From contig CP191518.1 in assembly GCA_050516505.1 (NCBI GenBank), forward strand, positions 1,860,001 to 1,924,000: 64,000 nt of DNA. Direction: 5' to 3'. Both the position numbers and the translations under genes were made by a program. Source of the stretch: Scandinavium ludwigii_A. GTDB lineage: Bacteria; Pseudomonadota; Gammaproteobacteria; Enterobacterales; Enterobacteriaceae. The notes under the pieces are model-generated. The model was not told where the DNA came from, did not search any database, and was given only the letters and a program-made list of their open reading frames with translations. Of this stretch, positions 1 to 8,826 are shown piece after piece; the stretch's first letter is position 1, and each line of letters opens with the position of its first letter.

Positions 1-928
1 GCTGGTGCTGGATGAAGCTGACCGTATGCTGGATATGGGCTTCGCCGAGGCTATCGACGAGGTCATCAGCCACGCGCCGGCCAAACGCCAGACGCTGCTG
101 TTCTCCGCCACCTGGCCGAGCGCCATTGCCGCCATTAGTACTCGTATTCAGCACGAGCCGCTGACCGTGGAAATTGGCACTGTCGACGAATTGCCCGCTG
201 TTGAACAACAGTTCTACGAAGTGTCGCGCAACGGCAAAATCAGCCTGCTGCAAAAGCTGCTGAGCAAACATCAGCCCGCGTCTTGCGTGGTGTTCTGTAA
301 CACCAAAAAAGATTGCCAGGCGGTGTGCGACGCATTAAGCGAAAGCAACCAGAGCGTGCTGGCCCTGCACGGCGACATGGAACAGCGCGACCGCGATCAG
401 ACGCTGGTGCGTTTTGCCAACGGCAGCAGTCGTGTGCTGGTGGCGACTGACGTTGCCGCTCGCGGGCTGGACATCAAGGCGCTGGAAATGGTGATTAACT
501 TCGAACTGGCGTGGGACCCGGAAGTGCACGTGCACCGCATCGGGCGTACTGCGCGCGCTGGGCAGAGCGGGCTGGCGATCAGCTTCTGTGCGCCGGATGA
601 AGGCCAACGTGCCGCCGCGCTGGAAGAGATGCTGAACATGAAGGTGCACTGGCAGCAGGCACCGACCAGCGTCACCATCACCCCGCTGGAAGCCACCATG
701 GCGACGCTGTGCATCGATGGTGGTAAGAAAGCCAAAATGCGTCCGGGCGATATTCTTGGGGCATTGACCGGTGATATGGGCCTCGACGGTGCAGATATCG
801 GCAAAATCGATATTCACCCGATCCACGCGTTTGTGGCAGTGAAACAGAGTGTGGCTCGCCATGCCTGGAAACAACTCCAGCAGGGTAAAATCAAAGGCAA
901 ATCAGTGAAGGTACGGTTGCTGAAATAG
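1..928 (+). CDS. dbpA: ATP-dependent RNA helicase DbpA, 3' part
   Basis: This is the C-terminal two thirds (about 308 residues) of a DEAD-box helicase; the 5' end lies outside the window. The first visible codons encode motif II (VLDEAD). Then follow motif III (SAT in LLFSATWP), motif IV (VVFCNT), motif V (ATDVAARGLD) and motif VI (HRIGRTARAG). The last 75 residues form the DbpA-specific RNA-binding domain (TLCIDGGKKAKMRPGDILGA onward). In the known family that domain binds hairpin 92 of 23S rRNA and directs the helicase to 50S subunit assembly. The reading frame starts at base 2. Nothing suggests a role in the neighbouring secretion system, so dbpA is probably the conserved chromosomal flank of the island. 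Confidence 0.95.
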   Translation, partial: LVLDEADRMLDMGFAEAIDEVISHAPAKRQTLLFSATWPSAIAAISTRIQHEPLTVEIGTVDELPAVEQQFYEVSRNGKISLLQKLLSKHQPASCVVFCNTKKDCQAVCDALSESNQSVLALHGDMEQRDRDQTLVRFANGSSRVLVATDVAARGLDIKALEMVINFELAWDPEVHVHRIGRTARAGQSGLAISFCAPDEGQRAAALEEMLNMKVHWQQAPTSVTITPLEATMATLCIDGGKKAKMRPGDILGALTGDMGLDGADIGKIDIHPIHAFVAVKQSVARHAWKQLQQGKIKGKSVKVRLLK

Positions 929-961
929 TTCGCGGTTCTGCTAAATCTTGTATTACTGTTT

Positions 962-998
962 ACCGGGCCTGGACAATTGCTTTGATTCCTGGCCCGGT
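962..998. terminator. Inverted repeat after dbpA
   Basis: ACCGGGCC at 962-969 pairs perfectly with GGCCCGGT at 991-998 across a loop of 21 bases. It sits 34 bp after the dbpA stop. No U-tract follows, so it may be a weak or Rho-assisted terminator, or only a structured boundary between dbpA and the T6SS island. Confidence 0.35.
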
Positions 999-1104
999 GA
1001 ACGTCTTCTATGACGTTGCATTTCGTAGAACAGGGAGTTGACCTCTACGACGCTCACTCCCCACTCACGATTATTGGCTTTTCAGAGCCCGAAATGTAAT
1101 GGCA

Positions 1105-1623
1105 TTATGCTTCGATCGGAGCACGCCAGTCATCTGCACCGGAAGTTCCCGCCGTTGTATGCTCCCAGTTAATCTTACGATAAGCCAGAGAGACGCGAAC
1201 CAACTGCGTAAACTCCGCCTTGGTGGCGTCCTGGCAATGCGGCATTTTACAGTCGATATCGATAATAGTCGCATCTTCCAGTTTGGTGGTGAAGAAGTGC
1301 TCCTGCTTACCTTCAATGGAGGTGCGGTACCACTTCAGTTCTACCGTTGGCAGCATTTCACCTGATGCTAATGCGTTGTACAGCAACGGTACGGCTTTAT
1401 TGTACGCCACGGTAAAACGGAAAGGTTTATGGGCACGCTGGCCTGCGGGCTGACCCGATTGCGGGTCGGTTGGCACGGTGACAATATGCTCGAATTCCTG
1501 AACCAGCATTTCGTCTTCATGACCTTGCACATAGATATTACCTACAGATTCAGCCGTAAATGCGCTAGCGGTAATATTACCCTGAGTTTTTCCTGTGATG
1601 GAAATATACGCGGGAGTTGGCAT
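1105..1623 (-). CDS. hcp: T6SS tube protein Hcp (TssD)
   Basis: Hcp forms the hexameric rings of the inner T6SS tube and is a secreted marker of the system. The 172-residue length is the family standard. The sequence begins MPTPAYISITGKTQG and contains the typical HIVTVPTDPQSGQPAGQRAHK stretch in slightly varied form. I chose the ATG at 1621-1623 because AAGGA lies eight bases upstream and homologues start MPTPAYI; a longer reading frame extends 37 codons upstream without a better site. The gene diverges from the main operon, separated by a 624-bp spacer, which suggests its own promoter and stronger expression than the structural operon. Confidence 0.95.
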   Translation of the reverse strand: MPTPAYISITGKTQGNITASAFTAESVGNIYVQGHEDEMLVQEFEHIVTVPTDPQSGQPAGQRAHKPFRFTVAYNKAVPLLYNALASGEMLPTVELKWYRTSIEGKQEHFFTTKLEDATIIDIDCKMPHCQDATKAEFTQLVRVSLAYRKINWEHTTAGTSGADDWRAPIEA

Positions 1624-2247
1624 ATTAAGTATCCTTGCTTTTAAGCTTTGTTTGATATGGAGCAATTTATGCGGACAAGCATCTTGCTCCGTTTGCTCTG
1701 CAGTCAGACCTGAAGTCTGATAATGCCGGAGCACTATAAAGCGTTTTCATAAGGTGTCCAAGTTACACGGAAAACACGAATATCTTTTTTTTGTCTTTAT
1801 GGTTTTTAAAATTATAATGTTTGCAAAAATAGATTTTTATTCTGGGGTTTCAAACCAGGTCACGAGCTAAGGTTTCATCAATACTTTGGTGATTTATTAA
1901 GTGATCTTCTAACTCTGTGTTTTTCAATGGTTAATTTGGACGGTGATAATTTATTTTAGTGATCGCTGTAAAATGTTTACGCTACCCTGAAAAGAGGGCT
2001 CCCAATGTTTACACAAAGTAGGCACGCTGGACTTTAATCCGGAAGTTTGTGAGGATATGTTAACTGGCATTACTAATGGGATAAGAATGCCTTCGTGCGG
2101 TGATGGTCCGGAATCGGATAGTATTGTGGCATTATTCATTTATTATTAGGGGTTGAGGTATAACTTCACATTATCTGAAGGCGTATTCTTGTATCTGAAA
2201 CAGAAATACTAATGACAACCCCTTATTGATACAAAAAAGGACGAATT
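1624..2247. promoter_or_regulatory. AT-rich divergent spacer between hcp and tssB
   Basis: This 624-bp spacer must hold the promoters for hcp (leftward) and the tssB operon (rightward). A short palindrome, CAGACCTGAAGTCTG, lies at 1705-1719, about 80 bp upstream of the hcp start. I searched by eye for sigma-54 GG-N10-GC elements and found none convincing on either strand. Positions 1991-2149 have a stop-free plus-strand frame without a good start that reads like a protein tail (contains LDFNPEVCEDMLTGITNG). It may be debris of a lost gene. The rest shows nothing I can name. Confidence 0.4.
1991..2149 (+). pseudogene. Possible remnant of a small protein gene
   Basis: An open frame of about 52 codons follows a stop at 1988-1990 and ends in TAG at 2147-2149. 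It lacks a plausible start and Shine-Dalgarno sequence. The translation is protein-like (TLDFNPEVCEDM, GITNGIRMPSCGDGPESD) rather than random AT-rich sequence. T6SS loci often carry small effector or immunity genes at this position. I cannot assign a family, and it may be chance. Confidence 0.2.
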
Positions 2248-2745
2248 ATGAGTAAGAGTAATCAGAGTAGTGTTGCTCCGAAAGAACGGATAAACATCAA
2301 ATATGTACCCAATACTGGCGACCAGATCGCAGAAATTGAATTACCTCTAAATTTATTGGTAGTGGGCGATCTTAAAGGCGTTCGAGAAGATACTCCTATT
2401 GAAGAGCGTCAGGTTGTATCGATTAATAAAAACAACTTCAACTCTGTGATGAACGAAGCCAATATCAGCCTGGCGTTCAATGTCTCTAACCACCTGGACG
2501 GTGACAGCAAAGAAGAGTTGCCCATCACGCTAGCCGTTAATTCTCTTGATGACTTTTCCCCGGATAACGTGGCGAAGAAAGTGCCAGAACTAAAAAAAAT
2601 CCTCGAACTGCGCGAAGCGCTGGTGGCCCTGAAAGGGCCGCTGGGCAATATTCCTGCGTTCCGTTCGCGTCTGCAGGATTTGTTAGGTAATGAAGCGTTG
2701 CGTGAGCAGTTGCTCAAAGAGTTGGACATGCTTAATCAAAAATAA
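2248..2745 (+). CDS. tssB: T6SS contractile sheath small subunit TssB (VipA)
   Basis: TssB and TssC together form the contractile sheath whose contraction drives the Hcp tube outward. The 165-residue protein has the family core near residues 13-45 (RINIKYVPNTGDQIAEIELP, then LLVVGDLKG) and the C-terminal helical part ending LLKELDMLNQK. The start is supported by AAGGA seven bases upstream (ATACAAAAAAGGACGAATT before ATG). It is the first gene of a long, tightly packed operon and is followed 27 bp later by tssC. Confidence 0.96.
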   Translation: MSKSNQSSVAPKERINIKYVPNTGDQIAEIELPLNLLVVGDLKGVREDTPIEERQVVSINKNNFNSVMNEANISLAFNVSNHLDGDSKEELPITLAVNSLDDFSPDNVAKKVPELKKILELREALVALKGPLGNIPAFRSRLQDLLGNEALREQLLKELDMLNQK

Positions 2746-2772
2746 TTGTGCGTGATAAAGGGAATTCAACGT

Positions 2773-4254
2773 ATGTCTTTACAAGAAGAAGATTCAGTTT
2801 TAGTTCAGGGACAGGCCAGCCCAACGTATCTCCTCGACGAGATAATGTCTCAAACCCGTCTGATGCCGGGCAACGATGGTTACGATGTGGCGAAGCAGGG
2901 CGTTGCGGCCTTTATTGCCAGCATTCTCGATACCGGCGTCAACGAAGAGCCGATCAATAAGATTCTGGTTGACCGGATGATCGTTGAGCTGGATAAAAAG
3001 CTCAGCGTGCAGATGGACGAAATCCTTCACGCGCCGGTCTTCCGTGAAATCGAATCATCCTGGCGCTCGCTGAAGCTGCTGGTTGAGCGCACAGATTTCC
3101 GTGAAAACATCAAAATTAACATCATGCACGCGACGAAAGCCGAGCTGCTGGAAGACTTTGAATTTTCACCTGAAATTATTCAGTCCGGCTTCTACAAGCA
3201 CGTTTACTCCTCCGGTTACGGCCAGTTTGGTGGCGAGCCAACGGCGGCCATCATCGGGAATTACGCCTTTAGCAACACCTCACCGGACATGAAACTATTG
3301 CAGTATGTCAGCGCAGTCGGGGCCATGGCGCATTCACCGTTCCTGTCCAGTGTTGCACCCGATTTCTTCGGCATTGACAGCTTTACCGAGCTCCCAGCCA
3401 TCAAGGACATGCGCTCGGTTTTTGAAGGCCCAGTGCACACTAAGTGGCGAGCTCTGCGTGAGTCAGAAGACTCCCGTTACCTGGGGTTAACCACGCCGCG
3501 CTTCCTGCTGCGGCTACCGTATTCCACGGTTGAAAACCCGATCAAAAACTTCAATTATTACGAAGATGTCAGCAAGAACCATGACCATTTCTTGTGGGGC
3601 AACACCGCCTTCTTGCTTGCTTCGTGCTTGACAGACAGCTTCGCCAAATACCGCTGGTGCCCGAATATCATCGGTCCACAAAGTGGCGGCGCGGTGCACG
3701 ATCTGCCGGTCCATCTCTATGAAGCCATGGGACAGATTCAGGCCAAAATCCCCACGGAAGTGCTGATCACCGACCGCCGCGAGTTTGAACTCGCCGAAGA
3801 GGGATTTATCACGTTGACGATGCGAAAAGGCAGTGACAACGCGGCATTCTTCTCGGCCAACTCGGTGCAGAAACCTAAGGTCTTTCCCAATACCCGAGAA
3901 GGGAAAATGGCGGAAACCAACTACAAGCTGGGCACCCAGTTGCCGTATATGTTCATCATCAACCGCCTGGCACACTACATCAAAGTGTTGCAGCGTGAGC
4001 AGATTGGCTCCTGGAAAGAACGTCAGGATCTGGAACGTGAGTTGAACAACTGGCTGAAGCAATACATCGCCGACCAGGAAAACCCGCCGACAGATGTTCG
4101 CAGCCGTCGTCCTTTACGTTCCGCGCAAATTCAGGTGCTGGAAGTTGAAGGGGATCCGGGTTGGTACCAGGTGGCGATGCAGGTTCGTCCGCACTTCAAA
4201 TACATGGGGGCGAGCTTCGAGTTGTCATTGGTTGGCCGCCTGGATAAGGAATAA
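2773..4254 (+). CDS. tssC: T6SS contractile sheath large subunit TssC (VipB)
   Basis: TssC is the large sheath subunit that interlocks with TssB; ClpV later dismantles the contracted sheath. It has 493 residues, the usual family length. Recognisable family stretches include the N-terminal half (FREIESSWRSLKLLVERTDF), PTAAIIGNYAFSN, LRLPYS and the C-terminal LRSAQIQVLEVEGDPGWYQV. The open frame extends to a TTG at 2746, but the ATG at 2773 (MSLQEEDS) has a purine-rich ribosome site at 2757-2762 and matches the conserved start. tssE follows after six bases. Confidence 0.95.
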   Translation: MSLQEEDSVLVQGQASPTYLLDEIMSQTRLMPGNDGYDVAKQGVAAFIASILDTGVNEEPINKILVDRMIVELDKKLSVQMDEILHAPVFREIESSWRSLKLLVERTDFRENIKINIMHATKAELLEDFEFSPEIIQSGFYKHVYSSGYGQFGGEPTAAIIGNYAFSNTSPDMKLLQYVSAVGAMAHSPFLSSVAPDFFGIDSFTELPAIKDMRSVFEGPVHTKWRALRESEDSRYLGLTTPRFLLRLPYSTVENPIKNFNYYEDVSKNHDHFLWGNTAFLLASCLTDSFAKYRWCPNIIGPQSGGAVHDLPVHLYEAMGQIQAKIPTEVLITDRREFELAEEGFITLTMRKGSDNAAFFSANSVQKPKVFPNTREGKMAETNYKLGTQLPYMFIINRLAHYIKVLQREQIGSWKERQDLERELNNWLKQYIADQENPPTDVRSRRPLRSAQIQVLEVEGDPGWYQVAMQVRPHFKYMGASFELSLVGRLDKE

Positions 4255-4260
4255 CAAGAT

Positions 4261-4698
4261 ATGGCTGCGCTACTTAACTGGGCGCGAGGGAGTTCTGCCA
4301 GCTTGTTTGAGCGTATACAGGGGGAAGGATGCCCTTCCTCCCGTAGCCGCCTTTCCGGGTTGATACGCTCTATCCAGCAGCATTTAAATGAAGTTCTGAA
4401 CTCGCGGCCCGGAGGGTGCCAGAGCGCTATCGGTCTTGGCGTAGTGGATTTCAACGATGCGACGGCAACCACCTCCGATTTCAGAACCAGCATCGAACGG
4501 GCTATTAAAGAGTGCATTGAGGGTTTTGAACCGCGCATTTCCGCCGTTACGGTTGAGTCGTTAATCAGCGATGCTGACCCGCTGCTGCTCAGTTTCCATA
4601 TCAGCGCCTGCATCGATTTCGACAATATTGGTGATGTGGTCGAATTTAATATCCAGTTGGACAACAACCGTCGTTACTGCTTTAGCCAGGATGTCTAA
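4261..4698 (+). CDS. tssE: T6SS baseplate subunit TssE (gp25-like)
   Basis: TssE resembles phage T4 gp25 and sits in the baseplate wedge, where it starts sheath polymerisation. The 145-residue product has the gp25 layout: an N-terminal helix (SLFERIQGE), the segment SIQQHLNEVLNSRPGGCQSA, a central GLGVVDFND, and a C-terminal beta strand region with the invariant FEPRI-type motif (EGFEPRISAVTVES). The gene ends in TAATG, overlapping the tssF start by one base, so translation is probably coupled. Confidence 0.93.
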   Translation: MAALLNWARGSSASLFERIQGEGCPSSRSRLSGLIRSIQQHLNEVLNSRPGGCQSAIGLGVVDFNDATATTSDFRTSIERAIKECIEGFEPRISAVTVESLISDADPLLLSFHISACIDFDNIGDVVEFNIQLDNNRRYCFSQDV

Positions 4699-6497
4699 TG
4701 TCGTTCGAAAAATATTTCAGGGATGAGCTGGATTACCTCCGGCAACTAGGCCGTGATGCTGCCACCGAGCGGCCTCATCTCGCCGCTTTTTTATCTGAGC
4801 AGGGTTCAGATCCGGACGTTGAGCGTCTGCTGGAAGGCTTTGCTTTTTTAACGGGCAACCTGCGTGAGAAAATTGATGACCAGTTCCCGGAATTAACCCA
4901 CGGCTTATTAAACATGCTGTGGCCAAACTATTTACGGCCCATTCCCAGCATGACGATTATCGAATATACGCCGGACCACAACGTGGTTACCCAGGCCACG
5001 CTGATAAACCGTGGTATTCAGGTGCTGAGCGTGCCGGTCGTCACTGAAGAAGATACGGATGTTCACGGGCGGCAGTGTACCTTCAGGCTGTGCCGTGATC
5101 TCTGGCTGTTCCCGATGGCTATCAGTAATATTTCGGCCAACAACAGCAATGAGCACGGAATACTGCGCGTCGATTTTGCCTCGATAGCTGAACTGAATAT
5201 GCAGGATCTACAGTTGGGCAAACTGCGCTTTTATTTGAGCGAAGATTATTACACCAGCACCCAGCTTTATTTCTGGATCAGCCATTACTTCGAACGAGCA
5301 GAATTAGTCGTGAATGGTGCCATTATCCCAATGCCCGACTTTGACTTTACGCCCGTGGGCTTTGCGCGTGAAGACGCGCTATTGCCGTACACCAAAAACG
5401 CCTATATGGGCTATCGCATCCTGCAGGAGTATTTTTGCTTTCCGGAAGGATTCCTCTTCTTTGATGTGACGGGTGTCGTTGATTTACCACCACAGCTTAA
5501 TGCCCGCGAATTTACGCTGAATTTCTATTTCTCGCAGGCGCTGCCGCCTGAGATAAAAGTCCGTTCGACCACGCTACGCCTGAACTGCACGCCAGCGGTG
5601 AACCTCTTCGAGCATGACAGTGAAGCCATTGTGCTGGACGGAACCCAAGCGGAATACCCACTGCGCGTCAGTTATCTCAATGCGGATCACTTCGATATTT
5701 TCTCCGTGAATAGCGTAGACAGCTGGCTGGATGAAACCGGCGGCATGCCGGGGTGCTCACGCGGGCGAGGGAGGTCATTTACCTCTTTTGAAAGCTTCCA
5801 CCATCAGGTTGAACATACCCAGTCACGGGACGCGCTCTACTATCGATTGCGGGTCAAGAACGCTTTGTTCCATAAAGGATTTGATCACTTTATTTCCTTC
5901 GTACGCAGCGACGAATCCAGAGTGGTGATGAAGGGCGAAAACATCTCTATTGGTCTGACGTGTACCAACCGGGAATTGCCTTTGCAGCTTCGGGTGGGGG
6001 ATATCAACCAGATCACAAAAGGCAGCCCATCGTTTGCCACATTTCGCAATATTACGCGGCCCTCGGTGCCGCTCTACCCAGTGGTGGACGGCAGCCTGCA
6101 CTGGTCGCTGCTCTCCAATATGTCTCTGAATTACATGTCGTTGCTGGATAAAGATGCCCTGAAGCAGATTTTGCATACGTATGACTTTCCGAGTATGCAC
6201 AACCGACAGTCTGCCAGGGCTTCACAACGGAGGCTGGATGCCATTGAGCGCATCGAAACACAACCCATTGACCGCCTGTTCCGTGGGCTGCCCGTCAGGG
6301 GATTACAGACCACGTTGTGGCTGGAGCAAAGTGCATTCAACTCAGAGGGGGAACTTTATCTCTTCAGCACAGTGTTGGCGCATTTCTTCTCGCTCTACGC
6401 CAGCGTCAATGCGTTCCATCTCTTAAAAGTTACCAATCTCGATAATCAGGAATGTTACGAATGGCCAGTACAAACGGGGCAGCACGCACTGATGTAG
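4698..6497 (+). CDS. tssF: T6SS baseplate subunit TssF (VasA)
   Basis: TssF joins TssG and TssK in the baseplate that docks on the TssJLM membrane complex. The 599-residue protein begins with the typical SFEKYFRDELDYLRQLGRD and carries the family hallmark RPHLAAFL followed by PDVERLLEGFAFLTGNLREK. The middle contains FPEGFLFFDVTG and the C-terminus LYASVNAFHLLKV. Its start overlaps the tssE stop by one base, and its end overlaps tssG by 37 bases, as expected for co-translated baseplate subunits. Confidence 0.95.
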   Translation: MSFEKYFRDELDYLRQLGRDAATERPHLAAFLSEQGSDPDVERLLEGFAFLTGNLREKIDDQFPELTHGLLNMLWPNYLRPIPSMTIIEYTPDHNVVTQATLINRGIQVLSVPVVTEEDTDVHGRQCTFRLCRDLWLFPMAISNISANNSNEHGILRVDFASIAELNMQDLQLGKLRFYLSEDYYTSTQLYFWISHYFERAELVVNGAIIPMPDFDFTPVGFAREDALLPYTKNAYMGYRILQEYFCFPEGFLFFDVTGVVDLPPQLNAREFTLNFYFSQALPPEIKVRSTTLRLNCTPAVNLFEHDSEAIVLDGTQAEYPLRVSYLNADHFDIFSVNSVDSWLDETGGMPGCSRGRGRSFTSFESFHHQVEHTQSRDALYYRLRVKNALFHKGFDHFISFVRSDESRVVMKGENISIGLTCTNRELPLQLRVGDINQITKGSPSFATFRNITRPSVPLYPVVDGSLHWSLLSNMSLNYMSLLDKDALKQILHTYDFPSMHNRQSARASQRRLDAIERIETQPIDRLFRGLPVRGLQTTLWLEQSAFNSEGELYLFSTVLAHFFSLYASVNAFHLLKVTNLDNQECYEWPVQTGQHALM

Positions 6498-7510
6498 GGC
6501 TGGAGCAGGGGACTCCGCTCGCCGCGGGGCTGGATGTAACACGTTACAACTTCTTTCAATTGGTCGAGCTTCTCCACCAATTGGCGGTAGCGTGGGAAAA
6601 ACCCTCCCACGCTCAAGACCCGGGGCAGGAGGCGATTCGGTTTAAAACCTCCGCGAGCTTGGCTTTCCCCACTCGCGACATCATTGCGTTGCACACCTCG
6701 GCGCGTAATCAGTTTGAGCTGGAGGTCTCGTTCCTTGGGCTGCACGGCAGCCAGTCGCCGCTGCCGGGATATTACCTGGACTCGCTGGCCTGGGAGGATG
6801 CGCAAAACGAAAACCGGCTGACGGATTTCATGAACGTGTTTAACCACCGCCTGCTGACGCTGCTGCATCAGATCTGGCGCAAGTACCGCTATTACATTTG
6901 CTTCGACAATGGAAACGACCCCTTCTCCCAGCGGATGTTTGCCTTGGTGGGGCTGGGCAGCACGGCAATCCGCAGCAAGTTGCAAATTAACCACGAAAAA
7001 ATGCTCGCCTATGCTGGCCTGTTGGCAAGCCCGGGGCGCGCTCCAGAGGTGATTTGCAGTCTGGTTTCCCACTGCTTCAACCTCGAGGACGTCACGCTTC
7101 AAAGCTGGCAGTTACGCAAGGTCAGCATTGCCCCGGAACAGCAGAACCGGTTGGGTAGCAGGGTGCGGGTGCGTGGAAATAAGTATCAGGAAAAGTCGGT
7201 GATGGGCGTCAATTTCTCTATTGGTGCCAGGGTGGCAGACCGTAGCGGCAAGTTCTTGCTGTGCATTAACAAACTGACCCGCGAGCAGTTTTTATCGTTT
7301 TTACCTGATGGCGCCAATTATGCGCCGCTGGTGATGTTCGTGGCTTTCATTATGCGCGACCAGTTTGCGTGGGAATTACGTCTGGGGCTGGCAGAAAAGC
7401 AGGTAAGCGGCATGGTGCTGGGCACAGAGCAGAACAACCTGCTGGGCTGGACCAGTTTTCTAGGGCAGCCCGAAGCGAAGCCGCACGTCACTATCAGCGT
7501 GATGGAATAA
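6461..7510 (+). CDS. tssG: T6SS baseplate subunit TssG (VasB)
   Basis: TssG is the smaller baseplate partner of TssF. The product is 349 residues from the ATG at 6461 (MASTNGAART). An in-frame ATG at 6452 would add three residues, but AGGA at 6448-6451 is spaced nine bases from 6461 and overlaps the earlier start, so 6461 is preferred. Family features are the N-terminal NFFQLVELLHQL, FEVSFLGLHG-type segment (LEVSFLGLHGSQSPLPGYY), FNHRLLTLLHQIWRKYRYYI, and the late RMRDQFAWELRLGL-like region. Confidence 0.93.
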   Translation: MASTNGAARTDVGLEQGTPLAAGLDVTRYNFFQLVELLHQLAVAWEKPSHAQDPGQEAIRFKTSASLAFPTRDIIALHTSARNQFELEVSFLGLHGSQSPLPGYYLDSLAWEDAQNENRLTDFMNVFNHRLLTLLHQIWRKYRYYICFDNGNDPFSQRMFALVGLGSTAIRSKLQINHEKMLAYAGLLASPGRAPEVICSLVSHCFNLEDVTLQSWQLRKVSIAPEQQNRLGSRVRVRGNKYQEKSVMGVNFSIGARVADRSGKFLLCINKLTREQFLSFLPDGANYAPLVMFVAFIMRDQFAWELRLGLAEKQVSGMVLGTEQNNLLGWTSFLGQPEAKPHVTISVME

Positions 7511-7530
7511 CAATAAGGATTCAGCAACAC

Positions 7531-8826
7531 ATGGATAAACAGCAGCCAACGCTGTCATTACGGGTCATCAACAGCGACAAACTGGAAAGCGGCAAGCAGG
7601 CAAGCCACTTGTTTCACTTGCAGGGTGGCACGGTTGGGAGCGACGTTAGCCATCCCTGGTCGATTCAGGATCAGAGCGGCAGCGTCCATGCCTCGGCGTT
7701 CGCCATAGAATGGCGCGACGGCGCTTTCTGCCTGCGGGTATTAAACGATGCGATCACCATTAACCAGTCCGTGCTGACGGTGAAATCAGGTTTTGTGCTA
7801 CTGCAACAGGGAGATGAAATCGCCCTTAGCACCCTAACGTTCAAATGCCATATCGCGTATTCAGACGCCGGGGCGGTCGATCCGCTCACCGTATCGCCGG
7901 AATCTCTGGTATCCAACTATAACAACCCACTGGAAGCGATGATGGAAGGCGGGGAGTCGCGTGTCGTTGGCAGCCAGCAGGAAGCCCGTCTGGCTTCTAC
8001 CGTGGTTAACGGTTTCAGCAGCGACCCCCTGAGGGTGCTGGAAACCGAAAGCCTGACCACCCGGAACAACTTCACGGTGAGTTCAGATATCGACCAGCTC
8101 CTGCATCAGGATCGGTACCGCAGCCCGCTTGCTTCCTCCCCGCTTTCGGATAGCAGCACCGCGATGGAACAGGAGTATGTCGACCTCCCCCATATCACGC
8201 CATACCGTGCGGCCCAGAACAGCGAACCGGACCACAAACTCGCGCCGCTTCATGTGGCAATTACCCCCTTGATGCGCGGGTTTGATGCGCAGTTGCCGAT
8301 CCGTAACAGTCAGGATGCAAATGACTTCCTGGAAGAAGCGGGAAAAACGCTCAAGGCGACAATCGAAGGGCTGCTTGCCCTTCAGCGTAGCCAGCACGGC
8401 CTGCGGGACAAACATCTGCGACCGCTGGAAGACAATCCGCTGCGGCTGAATATGGACTACGACACCACGCTAAGCCTGCTGTTTGCAGAGGGCAAAAGTC
8501 CGGTTCACCTGGCGGCCCCTGCAGCGGTAGCAGAGAGCCTACACAATCTACGGTTGCACCATCAGGCTAATCAGCAAGCCATCACTCAGGCGCTCAACAC
8601 CATGCTGGATGCATTCTCGCCGGAGCGGTTACTGACGCGCTTTACCCACTATCTGCGCAGCAACGAACGCCAGGAACGAGACGCCGCTTGGGCGTGGGAA
8701 ATGTACAAAAACTACTACCAGGAGTTGTCCTCCAGCCGCCAGCAGGGGTTTGAAAAACTGTTTGGCGAAGTCTACGCCCAGGCCTATGACCAGGCTCTGC
8801 GTCAGGGGATGAAAGACAGCGAATGA
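7531..8826 (+). CDS. tagH: T6SS FHA-domain protein TagH (VasC/Fha)
   Basis: The 431-residue protein has an N-terminal forkhead-associated fold (about residues 1-115) and a C-terminal TagH/ImpI domain (about 240-431, with NDFLEEAGKTLKATIEGLL). In systems with a PpkA kinase, Fha binds phosphothreonine and gates assembly. Here the phosphopeptide-binding signature looks degenerate: the usual Gly-Arg is Gly-Ser (TVGSDVS), and the Ser-Arg-x-His-Ala motif reads SGSVHAS. The start at 7531 fits AAGGA at 7514-7518, a rather long spacing. The stop overlaps tssJ in an ATGA, implying coupling. The position equals vasC in Vibrio cholerae. Confidence 0.88.
   Translation: MDKQQPTLSLRVINSDKLESGKQASHLFHLQGGTVGSDVSHPWSIQDQSGSVHASAFAIEWRDGAFCLRVLNDAITINQSVLTVKSGFVLLQQGDEIALSTLTFKCHIAYSDAGAVDPLTVSPESLVSNYNNPLEAMMEGGESRVVGSQQEARLASTVVNGFSSDPLRVLETESLTTRNNFTVSSDIDQLLHQDRYRSPLASSPLSDSSTAMEQEYVDLPHITPYRAAQNSEPDHKLAPLHVAITPLMRGFDAQLPIRNSQDANDFLEEAGKTLKATIEGLLALQRSQHGLRDKHLRPLEDNPLRLNMDYDTTLSLLFAEGKSPVHLAAPAAVAESLHNLRLHHQANQQAITQALNTMLDAFSPERLLTRFTHYLRSNERQERDAAWAWEMYKNYYQELSSSRQQGFEKLFGEVYAQAYDQALRQGMKDSE

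Noticed and set aside
1951..2139. A 62-codon minus-strand frame upstream of tssB
   Set aside because: No ribosome site and no protein-like motifs; the plus strand of the same stretch looks more like a decayed protein.
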